Source: Kribbella voronezhensis
GTDB lineage: Bacteria > Actinomycetota > Actinomycetes > Propionibacteriales > Kribbellaceae
Assembly (NCBI RefSeq): GCF_004365175.1
Contig: NZ_SOCE01000001.1
Coordinates: forward strand, 2,919,306 to 2,983,305
Length of the DNA stretch: 64,000 bases
Direction of reading: 5' to 3'
Shown here: in pieces, positions 50,022 through 58,730 of the stretch
Layout of the letters: the number at the start of each line of letters is the position of its first letter
How positions within the stretch are numbered: position 1 is the first letter of the stretch
Notes under the pieces: model-generated
Seen by the model: the letters and a program-made list of their open reading frames with translations, nothing else
Told to the model about the DNA's origin: nothing
Database searches by the model: none
Made by a program: the position numbers and the translations under genes

Positions 50022-50498
50022 GTGAGTTTTCGGTTGGCTGCGTATGCGGTGTGTGTGGTGGGTGGGCGGGTTTTGCTGGCTCGGTATGTGTCGCCGCGGG
50101 GGGATGGGTCGTGGTGGACGTTGCCGGGTGGGCAGGTGGAGCACGGGGAGGATCCGTTTGATGCGGTGATCCGGGAGGTGGCGGAGGAGACCGGGTGTCA
50201 GGGGGTGGTCGAGCGGTTGCTGGGGGTGGATTCGCGGGTGATTCCGGCCGCTGAGAGGACTGTGCCGGGTGGGGGTGAGCATCAGAATGTGGGGATCTTC
50301 TACGCCGTGCGGATCACCGGTGGGGAGCTCAGGCCGGAGCCGAACGGGGAGACTGCCGAGTCGGTGTGGACGCCGATCGCCGAGGTGAAGGGGCTGCATC
50401 GGTCGTCGCTGGTGGATGTCGGGATCGCGCTGGCGGAGGGGCGGCCCGCTACCGGGCATGTCGATCCCGTCGCCGTGGGCGGTTTGATCCGGCATTGA
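50022..50498 (+). CDS. NUDIX hydrolase
   Basis: A 158-aa pyrophosphohydrolase. The Nudix box reads GGQVEHGEDPFDAVIREVAE then ETG, matching Gx5Ex7REUxEExGU. Substrates of this class are nucleoside diphosphates linked to another moiety; specificity is not visible. The GTG start at 50022 follows GCGGGGGTG. It is followed 49 bp later by a GNAT gene in the same direction. Confidence 0.92.
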   Translation: MSFRLAAYAVCVVGGRVLLARYVSPRGDGSWWTLPGGQVEHGEDPFDAVIREVAEETGCQGVVERLLGVDSRVIPAAERTVPGGGEHQNVGIFYAVRITGGELRPEPNGETAESVWTPIAEVKGLHRSSLVDVGIALAEGRPATGHVDPVAVGGLIRH

Positions 50499-50547
50499 CA
50501 GTGGTTTTCGGACGGGGATCGTCCGGAAAGGGATCTACCTTGGTGGT

Positions 50548-51147
50548 ATGGCCAAGGTGACGGTGGTGGCGGAGGAGCTCACGGTCCGGGCGCTGGGGCC
50601 CGAGACGTGGGATGCGTTTGCGGAGCTGGTGGGGCGGCACAACGGGGTGTGGGGTGGGTGCTGGTGTACCTGGTTCCACACGATGCACGCCGAGAAGACG
50701 CACACGGTTGAAGGCAATCGGGCGCTCAAGGAGCAACTCGTCAAGGAAGGGCGGGCGCATGCGGCCGTGGTGTTCGACGGCGAGGTCGCGGTCGGCTGGT
50801 GCCAGTACGGGCCGCCCGCCGAGTTGCCGAACATCAAACACCGCAAGGATTACGAGGGCGGCCTCGTCGAGCCGCCGGACTATCGGCTGACCTGCTTCTT
50901 CATCGACACGCGGTACCGGCGCCAGGGCGTGGCGGAGGTCGCACTGCGCGGCGCCTTGGGGCTGATCGCGCAAGCGGGCGGCGGAGTGGTCGAGGCGTAC
51001 CCGCAGGTCACCGATGGCAGGAAGATCACCGCCTCGTTCCTCTACAGCGTGACTCGAAACTTCTTCGAGGAGGCTGGATTCACCTACTTGCGCCCGATCG
51101 GCAAGAACCACTGCGTGATGAGCAAGTCGGTCGCCCCGGCGGGATGA
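50548..51147 (+). CDS. GNAT family N-acetyltransferase
   Basis: A 199-aa protein. VWGGCWCTWFHTMHAEKTHT near residue 35 is a Cys/Trp-rich stretch typical of a GNAT subgroup. The acetyl-CoA motif is LTCFFIDTRYRRQGVAEVAL with RRQGVA, and a late NFFEEAGFTYLRPIGKNH follows. It acetylates an unknown amine. A strong hairpin terminator follows at 51166-51205. Confidence 0.83.
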   Translation: MAKVTVVAEELTVRALGPETWDAFAELVGRHNGVWGGCWCTWFHTMHAEKTHTVEGNRALKEQLVKEGRAHAAVVFDGEVAVGWCQYGPPAELPNIKHRKDYEGGLVEPPDYRLTCFFIDTRYRRQGVAEVALRGALGLIAQAGGGVVEAYPQVTDGRKITASFLYSVTRNFFEEAGFTYLRPIGKNHCVMSKSVAPAG

Positions 51148-51165
51148 ACCCCGTACGACGAGGCA

Positions 51166-51205
51166 GGAGACCTCGTACGACGGCGTCCCGTCGTACGAGG
51201 TCTCC
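51166..51205. terminator. Bidirectional hairpin terminator
   Basis: Perfect 18-bp arms (51166-51183 and 51188-51205) with a 4-nt loop CGTC. It lies exactly between the convergent GNAT and nitrilase-like genes. Confidence 0.75.
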
Positions 51206-51211
51206 CCGAGC

Positions 51212-52171
51212 TCAGGAAGTGATCCGGGAGCGGGCCTGGTGCCGCCAGTTGCGGGCGGCCGGGGGTAGCTCGTCGTCGCGGCTCAGGTCGGCGACCGCGA
51301 TCGCCGGGCGACTGTCGGACGGGCCTTGGGCGATCCAGTCGCCCATGTTGTCGATCACGCCGGCGTCGATGTTGGAGTCCGGGTTGGCGGCGACCGCGAG
51401 GCTGACCCAGTAGCAGTTCGCCGCGGCGTGCCCACGCGCCTCCGTCGCGGCCCGATCGTTGCCTGGCGCACCGTTCGTCGAGTAGGAGACCAGTACGCCG
51501 TCGACGTCGAGCCGGTCGTATTCGGTGAACAGCTCCGGGAAGTGCACGTCCATCCCCAGCGCCAGGCCGATCCGGTAGCCGTCGATCTCGATCGTCACCG
51601 GCTTCTTACCAGGCGTGTACATGTAGGTGATCTTGGTCGTCGAGAGCGTGCGTTCGTCGTACCGCGCGACGAGCTTGCCCTGGTCGGACACGACGTACGC
51701 GCTGTTGTGCGGCCGGGAGTCAGGCAGTTGGTGCACCGACGGGATGACGGTCCAGATCCCCAGTTCGCCGGACAGGGTGGCGATCTGGTCCAGTTCCTCC
51801 TGCAGCACGGACCACTCGGCCTTGGTCCAGTCGGACGGTCCGAGCTCGTCCGGGCCGAGCTCGGACATCACGTATTTGTTGGGGAAACAGAGCGCACCCT
51901 CGGGGAAGTGCGCCAGGCGGGCGCCCGCGTCGGCCGCCTCCTTCATGAATCGGCGGACCTCCGCTCCGCTGGCGCGCAGCCCGTCGACGTCGGTGGGGTC
52001 CTCGCGAACCGTCGACTGGGCGACGGCGATGCGCAGGACGGTCTGAGTGAGTTCCGGCATGTCTTCTCCTGATGGAGTCGGACGGAAGTGCCGAAGGGCA
52101 GCAGTGTAGGACTCGCCGGTCTTGGCCGCGCGGGCGCGAACCCGTCGCTTGAAGTTCCTGTGCGCTGTCAT
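51212..52171 (-). CDS. Nitrilase-fold protein lacking catalytic Lys and Cys
   Basis: A 319-aa protein. Residues 1-30 are a basic helix (RNFKRRVRARAAKTGESYTA), a short module also seen in other actinobacterial proteins. Residues 45-300 follow the carbon-nitrogen hydrolase fold. The first triad member is kept (Glu91 in LAHFPEGALCFPNKY). The usual Lys in YDKRxL is Glu173 (ARYDERTLSTTK), and the usual Cys in CALCxExNFPE is Gly206 (IGLALGMDVHFPELF). It is probably a non-catalytic binding protein. ATG 52171 includes the basic helix; ATG 52060 would omit it. Confidence 0.82.
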   Translation of the reverse strand: MTAHRNFKRRVRARAAKTGESYTAALRHFRPTPSGEDMPELTQTVLRIAVAQSTVREDPTDVDGLRASGAEVRRFMKEAADAGARLAHFPEGALCFPNKYVMSELGPDELGPSDWTKAEWSVLQEELDQIATLSGELGIWTVIPSVHQLPDSRPHNSAYVVSDQGKLVARYDERTLSTTKITYMYTPGKKPVTIEIDGYRIGLALGMDVHFPELFTEYDRLDVDGVLVSYSTNGAPGNDRAATEARGHAAANCYWVSLAVAANPDSNIDAGVIDNMGDWIAQGPSDSRPAIAVADLSRDDELPPAARNWRHQARSRITS

Positions 52172-52412
52172 CTGGCCTTCCACGCACTCGCACGCGACCC
52201 CCCAGCGATCCCGTCCGAGGCGACTGACCAGGACGAGCGGCCCGAGATCCGAGATCCCTTTGCCTTCTCAAGGAGACCAGGCTGGGGCCGGTCAACGAAG
52301 GTGAGGCGCGGGCCGCGCCAGGACCCACATCCTTCCCGACCGAGGCCGCCGCCGTCAAACCTCTCGCCGACCGGCGTGTCGCCGGAATCCCTTACCAGGC
52401 GTCGGTTTGGCG

Positions 52413-52976
52413 TCATCGAAAACCGTCCGCGATCGCTTGGACGATCCCGTACTGCGAGTCGCCGGCGACCGCGTCGTTGCCGGCACCGGTCCGCCCGTCG
52501 ATCAACTCCCGGACGATGTCGGCATGACCGGCATGCTGCGCCGTCTCACCGGCCATCCTGATCAACAGCACACCGAGCGTGGTCTGCTGGCGGCCGACGG
52601 CCCAATGCGCGACATGCCCCGGACTGTCCAGGTTCAGTTCGGCAACGGTGAGGTCGGCATGAGCACAAGCCTGCCGGTAGACGCCGACGATGTAGTCGCT
52701 CGATTCGTCGGCCGTCGCCCACATATCGATCTCGTCGTACGGATCGTCGCGGAACCACGACGGCCGCTCGACCGGCGGACGACCGAAGGACGCGCCGAGA
52801 TAGCCGTACTCGAGCCCGGCCAGATGCTTGACCAGCCCGAGCAGGTTCGTCCCGGACGGAGTCAACGGACGGCGTCGGTCGTACTCCGACAGGCCGGCCA
52901 CCTTGGTCAGCATCACCGCCCGGCTCGAGCGCAGCAGCCCGAGCAGTTCGCCCTTGAGGTTTGCCGGATCCACCAT
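52413..52976 (-). CDS. DinB family protein (DUF664-type)
   Basis: A 187-aa four-helix protein: ELLGLLRSSRAVMLTKVAGL, LTPSGTNLLGLVKHLAGLEY, then LLIRMAGETAQHAGHADIVR. His residues in VKHLAG and AQHAGH are the metal ligands typical of DinB/YfiT folds. Members include thiol transferases using bacillithiol or mycothiol; the specific role here is unknown. AAGG lies 9 bp before ATG 52976. Confidence 0.87.
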   Translation of the reverse strand: MVDPANLKGELLGLLRSSRAVMLTKVAGLSEYDRRRPLTPSGTNLLGLVKHLAGLEYGYLGASFGRPPVERPSWFRDDPYDEIDMWATADESSDYIVGVYRQACAHADLTVAELNLDSPGHVAHWAVGRQQTTLGVLLIRMAGETAQHAGHADIVRELIDGRTGAGNDAVAGDSQYGIVQAIADGFR

Positions 52977-53028
52977 GCCCACGGACCTTAGGCGAGGCCG
53001 CCGACAAAACCTGTCGGACAGCGGTTGA

Positions 53029-53934
53029 TCAGCGGGCGAGCCAGGCCTGGGCTCGGGTGCCGTGGTAGTCGAGGTAGTCCTGGGGAAGCGGGCCGGTCGC
53101 CGTCGCCAGCGAGAGGTTCAATTGGTGCAGACCTCTCGCGACGATCAGCCCGCTCATCATGGTGTCCGAGATGTCCGGCCAGGAGCGGATCGTCGAGTAG
53201 CCGTCGCGGAATGCCTCGGTCATGGCGGTGCGGTCGTCGCGTCGGCCGAAGGCGGCGAGGGTGATGGAGATGTCCTGTTCCGGGAAACCGAGAACAAGGT
53301 CCTGGAAGTCGATCGGCACGGGACCAAGACCTGGAGCTTCGATGACGTTGGCGGGGGTGAGGTCGCCGTGGATCAGCTGCGGAGTTCGATCGGTCCACAG
53401 TTCATCGATCAACGCCTGAACGCTGTTCCGCGCCTCGCTGAGCGCCTTGCCGTGTGTGGGTACGTCGCCCAGGCGGTCGGGCAGCAGCCAGTAGAGCACC
53501 TTGTCCGCACGCAGTACGTCGGCATCACGCAGTACGAAGGTATGCAGCCGCGCCATCAGCTGGCCCAGCATGCGAGCGCGAGCCGGACCGAGGCGCGTAC
53601 GGAGGGACCGCCCGCGGATCCAGGTGAACAACACACACGTCCGCGGCCGACCGTCCGCGTCGTTCACGACAACCATCGGCTCACCGGACGAGGCCAGTAC
53701 GACGTCAGGTACCGCCAGTCCGTCAGCGACCAGAGCGCGCTGCCATGCCGCCTCTGCCCGAGCCGTGCCCTCCGCGTGGATCCGCAACACAGGCCCGACC
53801 CGAAGCGCAAAGGTGCCCTCCGCCGCCTCGACGCGGTAGACCGTGTTGAACGACTCCGCGGCGCGAGTCACCCGACGTACCTCAACGGGAAACTCCCGCA
53901 GGGCGGCAAATGCGAGCTCCCGCTCCGGGTTCAC
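53029..53934 (-). CDS. Aminoglycoside phosphotransferase-like kinase (APH fold)
   Basis: A 301-aa small-molecule kinase. The nucleotide lobe has FNTVYRVEAAEGTFALRVGP; hinge LFTWIRGRSLRTRL follows. The catalytic loop is LIHGDLTPANVIEAPGLGPV with Asp and Asn, and DFQDLVLGFPEQDISITLAA supplies the Mg-binding Asp. The substrate could be an aminoglycoside, homoserine or other alcohol; nothing nearby decides it. I chose GTG 53934, which fits the family length. Confidence 0.87.
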   Translation of the reverse strand: MNPERELAFAALREFPVEVRRVTRAAESFNTVYRVEAAEGTFALRVGPVLRIHAEGTARAEAAWQRALVADGLAVPDVVLASSGEPMVVVNDADGRPRTCVLFTWIRGRSLRTRLGPARARMLGQLMARLHTFVLRDADVLRADKVLYWLLPDRLGDVPTHGKALSEARNSVQALIDELWTDRTPQLIHGDLTPANVIEAPGLGPVPIDFQDLVLGFPEQDISITLAAFGRRDDRTAMTEAFRDGYSTIRSWPDISDTMMSGLIVARGLHQLNLSLATATGPLPQDYLDYHGTRAQAWLAR

Positions 53935-53986
53935 AGCGCTCCTTCGGTGGATAAGCTTGGCAGCCGAGCATAGATTGCGAGTCGCG

Positions 53987-54865
53987 ATGGGCGAGCCGGA
54001 CCACTGGGGCAAAGCAGGTCTCGCCGTACTACGTGCCGCGTCCAAGGACGCTCCTCGCCAACCGGGCGTCTATCTCTTCCTTGGCGAAGGCAACGAAATC
54101 CTCTACGTGGGCAAGGCCGGCAACCTCAGCCGGCGCCTTCACCAGCACGCGGCGGCCGAACCATCGGGATCGCAGCTGCATCAACGCTACGACCTCGTAC
54201 GCCGAGTCGCTTGGGAACTCGCCGACGACGAAGAGGCCGCGGTCTGGCGGGAAGCGGACCTGATCTTCGCACTCCGGCCGCCGTTCAACGCCAACACGGG
54301 TCTCCGCGCGACCGACCCCGCCGCGACCGAAGCACCCGCGCCGTACATCGTCGTCCGCGAGGTGGCGCCGGGCCTGCTCAGTTTCACCTTGGAGCCTGTG
54401 GTCCCCAAGGAAGGTCGTGCTTACGGTTGCTTTCCACACTTGGGCAAAGGCGTCGCCTCCCGCCTCGGCATCGCCTGCAGCGACGGCTACACCGCGCTCT
54501 TGCGGTTGCTCTGGGCGGCAGCGGACGAAGGCAGCCACATGCCCGCAGCCATCACCAGGTCGGCGCCACCGTCGTACAAGGTGTCGGCTCCGCCAGGCGA
54601 CGGCTTGCAGCGCCTTCTCTCCGGTATGAACTCTCGCCTCGCGGGCGAGTTGCTTCAGGCCGCGTTCCATCGACCAGAGTTCATGCAGCCGGCCCTGCGC
54701 CGCGACCACGATGCCGTACTGCGCTTCTTCGCCGCCGGCCCCCAACTCCTCCGTACCCGCCGCCTGCGTCACCAGGTACGAACCCGAGTCCTCACCCCAG
54801 AAACCTACAAACACCTTGTTTACAAGGAAATCAGCCCAGTACTAGCCCAAGCGAGCGGCGAGTGA
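53987..54865 (+). CDS. GIY-YIG nuclease domain protein
   Basis: A 292-aa protein. The N-terminal GIY-YIG domain (residues about 20-105) reads RQPGVYLFLGEGNEILYVGK, then AGNLSRRLHQH with the catalytic Arg, and the Glu/Asn side in EADLIFALRPPFNAN. The rest (about 110-292) is a domain I do not recognise, with YGCFPHLGKGVASRLG and LRRDHDAVLRFFAAG. It resembles the UvrC N-terminal nuclease paired with a new partner domain. It overlaps the convergent phosphatase gene by 24 bp. Confidence 0.85.
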   Translation: MGEPDHWGKAGLAVLRAASKDAPRQPGVYLFLGEGNEILYVGKAGNLSRRLHQHAAAEPSGSQLHQRYDLVRRVAWELADDEEAAVWREADLIFALRPPFNANTGLRATDPAATEAPAPYIVVREVAPGLLSFTLEPVVPKEGRAYGCFPHLGKGVASRLGIACSDGYTALLRLLWAAADEGSHMPAAITRSAPPSYKVSAPPGDGLQRLLSGMNSRLAGELLQAAFHRPEFMQPALRRDHDAVLRFFAAGPQLLRTRRLRHQVRTRVLTPETYKHLVYKEISPVLAQASGE

Positions 54866-55498
54866 CATGAACTGCTCGTCCGTCGCGCCGCCGCCGCGAA
54901 GGTAGGCAGCCGTCCCTCCGTAGCGGCTCTGGAGATGATCCAAACTCCGGCTGATGGTTTCACCCCGGGGCGCAGCCAACTCGGGCAGTGCGTAACTGTC
55001 AGCACTCAGGGCAGGACTGGCCACATAGTCGGCGGCAATAGCCCTCACCGGTACGCCGACCAGGTGAAGGACGAGAGCTATGACCAGCCCAGTTCGGTCC
55101 TTCCCCGCATGGCAGGCGACCACTACGCAACCAGGCGGCGCTTCGGCCACGGCTGCGATCGCCGCGGCGAACCGTTCCGGCGATCCGTCGAGCAACAGGC
55201 GGTACTGCTCGGACAGCTCCGACGTCGAGACGTCCGGGCCCTCGGGATCGATCAGCGGCACGTTCAGCCAGAACGGATCGTCGGCGAACGGCGACGGGTA
55301 CTTCTCGCATTCCCAGGCGCTGCGCAGGTCGACGATCCTGCTCACCCCGGCCGCGTGGACCGCTGCGATGCCGCCTTCGTCGAGCTGATCCAGGTTGTCG
55401 CTGCGTACCAGTGCTCCGGTACGGATGCGGGCGCCGTCGGCCGTCGGCGTACCACCGAGGTCGCGGGCGTTCTTGCACAGCGGCCAGTCCAGCGTCAC
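54842..55498 (-). CDS. Tyrosine phosphatase (DSP/PTP-like, CHAGKDRTG)
   Basis: A 218-aa phosphatase. LCKNARDLGGTPTADGARIR and VSRIVDLRSAWECEKYPSPF are typical of the bacterial Tyr_phosphatase_3 group. The CX5R active site is VVVACHAGKDRTGLVIALVL. It may act on phosphotyrosine or phosphoinositide-like substrates. The GTG start at 55498 overlaps the stop of the DinB-like gene, forming a two-gene operon. Confidence 0.9.
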   Translation of the reverse strand: MTLDWPLCKNARDLGGTPTADGARIRTGALVRSDNLDQLDEGGIAAVHAAGVSRIVDLRSAWECEKYPSPFADDPFWLNVPLIDPEGPDVSTSELSEQYRLLLDGSPERFAAAIAAVAEAPPGCVVVACHAGKDRTGLVIALVLHLVGVPVRAIAADYVASPALSADSYALPELAAPRGETISRSLDHLQSRYGGTAAYLRGGGATDEQFMSLAARLG

Positions 55499-56295
55499 GT
55501 GGCGAGCTCCAGGAGAGCTAGGTCGCGTTCGGTGTAGAGGCGGTGTTCCCATTCTTCGTTGAGGACTATATGGAGGCAGTCCTTGAAGGGGAAGCCTTCC
55601 AGGACAGGCCAGCCGGGGGCTGTCTGAGAGACCGAAGAGGCGAGTTGGGTGTCGGTGAGGGAGGCGAGGACGTCGCGGACCGTTGTCTGGCGGGCGGCGC
55701 GGACGGCGAGGACTTCGTCGAGGGAAGGGCGGGCCTCGCGGTCCCAGGGGATGCCTTCCCAGCCGGGAGCCTCGTCCCAGGGGAGGTCCAGCGGGTGCCA
55801 GGGCGAGGGGTTGCCGAGGATCATCCGGCCGACCCAGGCCGCGGTGGCGAAGTTGAGGTGCCGCAAGGTCTGGATGAAGGACCACTCGTCGTTGACGCTG
55901 CGGTGCAGTGCCTCCTCGGGGAAGGTCCGCGCCCGCTCCACAGTGTCCTCCCACAACCGTTCGAGGATCGCCCACGCCGCCCGGAACCCCTCGGCGTCCG
56001 CGGGATGCATCTTGGCCCGCTCGGGCATCCGGCGGTTCAGCTCGGCCTCGACCAGCGGACCGATGTCGACCCCGTTCACCTGGACGTTCTGTAGTTCGCC
56101 GTAGATCTCGACGTCCACCAGTTCCACACCAAGGAGCCGGGTGCGGTGGAGCGAGGTGCCGCGGATCGTCGCATCGTCGAAGTCCGATGCGCGCAGCTTG
56201 GCACCGGTGAGATCCACCTCGGAGAAGGCGGAGTCGCGCAGATTCACCCGCTCGAAGCGGCTCCCGCTGAGATCCTGGTCGCGAAATTCGGTCAT
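55495..56295 (-). CDS. Fusion of pentapeptide repeats with a DinB-like domain
   Basis: A 266-aa protein. Residues 1-60 are pentapeptide-type repeats (FRDQDLSGSRFERVNLRDSA, FSEVDLTGAKLRASDFDDAT). Residues 90-265 are DinB-like: SVNDEWSFIQTLRHLNFATA with a His ligand, RMILGNPSPWHPLDLPWDEA and IVLNEEWEHRLYTERDL. The first repeats probably pack against the helical domain. It overlaps the phosphatase gene by 4 nt. ATG 56295 begins directly with the repeats. Confidence 0.85.
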   Translation of the reverse strand: MTEFRDQDLSGSRFERVNLRDSAFSEVDLTGAKLRASDFDDATIRGTSLHRTRLLGVELVDVEIYGELQNVQVNGVDIGPLVEAELNRRMPERAKMHPADAEGFRAAWAILERLWEDTVERARTFPEEALHRSVNDEWSFIQTLRHLNFATAAWVGRMILGNPSPWHPLDLPWDEAPGWEGIPWDREARPSLDEVLAVRAARQTTVRDVLASLTDTQLASSVSQTAPGWPVLEGFPFKDCLHIVLNEEWEHRLYTERDLALLELAT

Positions 56296-56348
56296 GGCCC
56301 GACGGTAGACCCGGTTTCCGACGATCTGCGTCCGGATAAGTTGGGGAC

Positions 56349-57215
56349 ATGCGCACTCTCCGCCCCGGTCAGCGAGCCGAGCTGTACGTCGTGGACGTCG
56401 CCACCAACGAGCGGCGCCTGGTCCACGAGTCGTCCACGCTGTTGTTCGAGGCACCCAACTGGACGGGCGACTGGCTGATCGTCAACGGCGACGGGAACCT
56501 GTACCGGATCCCCGTCGACGGCGGCGACCTCGAGCAGCTGGAGCTCGGCGGCGTACCGGCGGTCAACAACGACCATGTGGTGAGCCCGGACGGCGACACG
56601 GTGTACGTGTCGGCCGAGGACGGACACCTGTACGCCGTACCGCTGGCCGGTGGTTCACCGCGCAAGGTGAGCAACGACCGTGGGCCGGAGTTTCACCATT
56701 ACCTGCACGGGATCTCGCCCGACGGCCGGACGCTCGCGTACATCGGTCTGGAAAACAGGGCCGACGGCAACAGAATCACCAACGTCTACACGATCCCGGC
56801 GGCCGGCGGCGCCGACGTACAGGTCACTGACGACGAGTACGCCGACGACGGTTCGGAGTACGGGCCGGACGGCCGGTGGATCTACTTCAACTCGGAGCGG
56901 GCCTCGACGACACCGGGGCACGCTCAGCTGTTCAGGATCGCCGGCGACGAGCTCGAGCAACTCACCTTCGACGAGCGGGTCAACTGGTTCCCGCACCCGG
57001 CGCCGGACGGATCGATGGTCGCCTACGTCAGCTTCCCGCCCGGCACCCTCGGTCATCCCGAAGACATCGACGACGTACGTGTCCGGCTGCTCCCGTCCGG
57101 CGGCGGTTCACCTCGGGACCTGGCCACTCTCTTCGGTGGCCAAGGCACGATGAACGTCCCCAGCTGGTCCCCCGACAGCACCCGACTCGCGTACGTCGCC
57201 TATCCAGTGGACTAA
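56349..57215 (+). CDS. TolB-like beta-propeller (PD40) protein
   Basis: A 288-aa cytosolic protein without signal peptide. Propeller blades recur: NLYRIPVDGGDLEQLELG, HVVSPDGDTVYVSAEDGHLY, GISPDGRTLAYIG, YGPDGRWIYFNSERA and SWSPDSTRLAYVAY. These WD/PD40 blades bind partners or sit in front of hydrolases; no hydrolase domain follows. The stop overlaps the convergent MFS gene stop by 4 nt. Function unknown. Confidence 0.85.
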   Translation: MRTLRPGQRAELYVVDVATNERRLVHESSTLLFEAPNWTGDWLIVNGDGNLYRIPVDGGDLEQLELGGVPAVNNDHVVSPDGDTVYVSAEDGHLYAVPLAGGSPRKVSNDRGPEFHHYLHGISPDGRTLAYIGLENRADGNRITNVYTIPAAGGADVQVTDDEYADDGSEYGPDGRWIYFNSERASTTPGHAQLFRIAGDELEQLTFDERVNWFPHPAPDGSMVAYVSFPPGTLGHPEDIDDVRVRLLPSGGGSPRDLATLFGGQGTMNVPSWSPDSTRLAYVAYPVD

Positions 57216-58639
57216 GCAGCAGCTGCTGCCTCGGTGAGCTGCTCGGCCGTCGGCTGCAGCTGCGGAGAAGCCAGAGTCAGTACTACGTTGGCGACGGCGA
57301 AGGCGGCGGCCACCAGCAGGCCGCGCTGGAATCCCTCGACCAGCGCCTGCTGCTGCGCGACACCGTGCGTCAGAGCATCCGTAGTACGGCTGATCGACAG
57401 CGTGGTGACGATAGCGAGCCCGAGCGCTCCACCGACCTGGTACATGGCGTTCACGACACCGGAGGCCGCGCCGGCTTCGTGGTGCTCCACCTCGGACACC
57501 GCGGTGATCTGCCCCGGTACGCCCACGCCGATGATGCCGAATCCGAAGATGATCAGTCCTGGGAGCAATTGACTCGGGTAGCTGCCTACTGCGTCCGCCT
57601 GGGACAGCAGGAGCAGGCCGACGACGCTGAGCGCGGCACCGGAGAGCTGCACGGTCCGGGTACCGACCTTCTGGACCAGCTGTGACGCAAGGATCGCTCC
57701 GACGATCGCAGCCCCGCCCATGGGCAGGAAGTGCACACCGGCTTGCAGTGCCGAGTCGCCGCGGACCTGCTGCAGGTAGATCGCGGTCAGGAAGAACATG
57801 GAGAGGAACCCGGCGCCGTTCAGCGCCAGCGAGGCACCCGAGACACTGAGTGCGCGGGACCGGAACAGCCGCAGCGGTACGAGCGGTGCCTTCGACCGCG
57901 CCTCCACCAGCACAAAGGCGATCAGTAGAGCCACACCGCCGATGAGGAACGTCAGCACCTCACCCGAGCCCCACCCCTTCGGCTCGGAGCGAACCACGCC
58001 GTACACGACGGCCAGCAGACCCGCAGTACCGAGTACTGCGCCTGCCGTGTCGAACGTGCGATCGCGTCCCTCGTTGTGCCGGGTGTCGCGGACGAACACC
58101 GGGATCAGCGCGACCAGAGCGAGCACGATCGGCACGTTGACGAAGAAGACCCATTGCCAGCTGAGCGAATCGACCAGTACGCCGCCGGCCACGACGCCGA
58201 GCGTGCCACCGAGGCCGGCGAGCCCACCCCACACTCCCATCGCGATGTTGCGTTCACGACCGTGCGCGAACGTCACGGTCAAGATCGCCAGTGCCGCTGG
58301 CGACAACAGAGCCCCACCGAGGCCTTGCACCGCCCGGGCGCCGATCAGGAACTCCGGCGAGTTCGACAGGCCCGCGATCAGCGAGGTCGCACCGAAGAGG
58401 AGGAGGCCGGCGATGAAGACCCGGCGCGGGCCGAGCAGGTCGGACATCCGGCCGCCGAGCAGCAGGAAGCCGCCGAAGAGCAGCGTGTAGGCGTTGATCA
58501 CCCACTGCAGGCTGTCGGCGGAGAAGTTCAGATCGGCCTGGATGTGCGGCAACGCGACGTTCACGATCGTCACGTCCAGCACCACGATGAATTGCGCTAG
58601 GGCCAACACGGCGAGTGTCGCCCACGGACTGCGTCGCAT
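57212..58639 (-). CDS. MFS transporter, DHA2 type, paired with TetR regulator
   Basis: A 475-aa, 14-helix drug exporter: AQFIVVLDVTIVNVALPHIQ in TM1, GGRMSDLLGPRRVFIAGLLL as motif A, and GLGGALLSPAALAILTVTFA as motif C. It is transcribed away from a TetR gene across a 90-bp region holding repeated TACGTTGTA sites. This arrangement is typical of an exporter derepressed by its own substrate. Confidence 0.93.
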   Translation of the reverse strand: MRRSPWATLAVLALAQFIVVLDVTIVNVALPHIQADLNFSADSLQWVINAYTLLFGGFLLLGGRMSDLLGPRRVFIAGLLLFGATSLIAGLSNSPEFLIGARAVQGLGGALLSPAALAILTVTFAHGRERNIAMGVWGGLAGLGGTLGVVAGGVLVDSLSWQWVFFVNVPIVLALVALIPVFVRDTRHNEGRDRTFDTAGAVLGTAGLLAVVYGVVRSEPKGWGSGEVLTFLIGGVALLIAFVLVEARSKAPLVPLRLFRSRALSVSGASLALNGAGFLSMFFLTAIYLQQVRGDSALQAGVHFLPMGGAAIVGAILASQLVQKVGTRTVQLSGAALSVVGLLLLSQADAVGSYPSQLLPGLIIFGFGIIGVGVPGQITAVSEVEHHEAGAASGVVNAMYQVGGALGLAIVTTLSISRTTDALTHGVAQQQALVEGFQRGLLVAAAFAVANVVLTLASPQLQPTAEQLTEAAAAA

Positions 58640-58664
58640 GCCTACCTCACAGGAGAGAGTTGTC

Positions 58665-58719
58665 TACGTTGTATGTATACGTTGTATGCGTACTCCGTAG
58701 ACGTTAAGTCTACGTTGTA
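58665..58719. promoter_or_regulatory. TetR operator cluster between MFS and TetR genes
   Basis: TACGTTGTA occurs three times (58665, 58678, 58711). A palindrome CGTAGAC-GTTAA-GTCTACG spans 58696-58714. All lie in the 91-bp gap between the divergent start codons. They are likely binding sites for the TetR protein and overlap both promoters. Confidence 0.75.
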
Positions 58720-58730
58720 CACTTGTCAAC

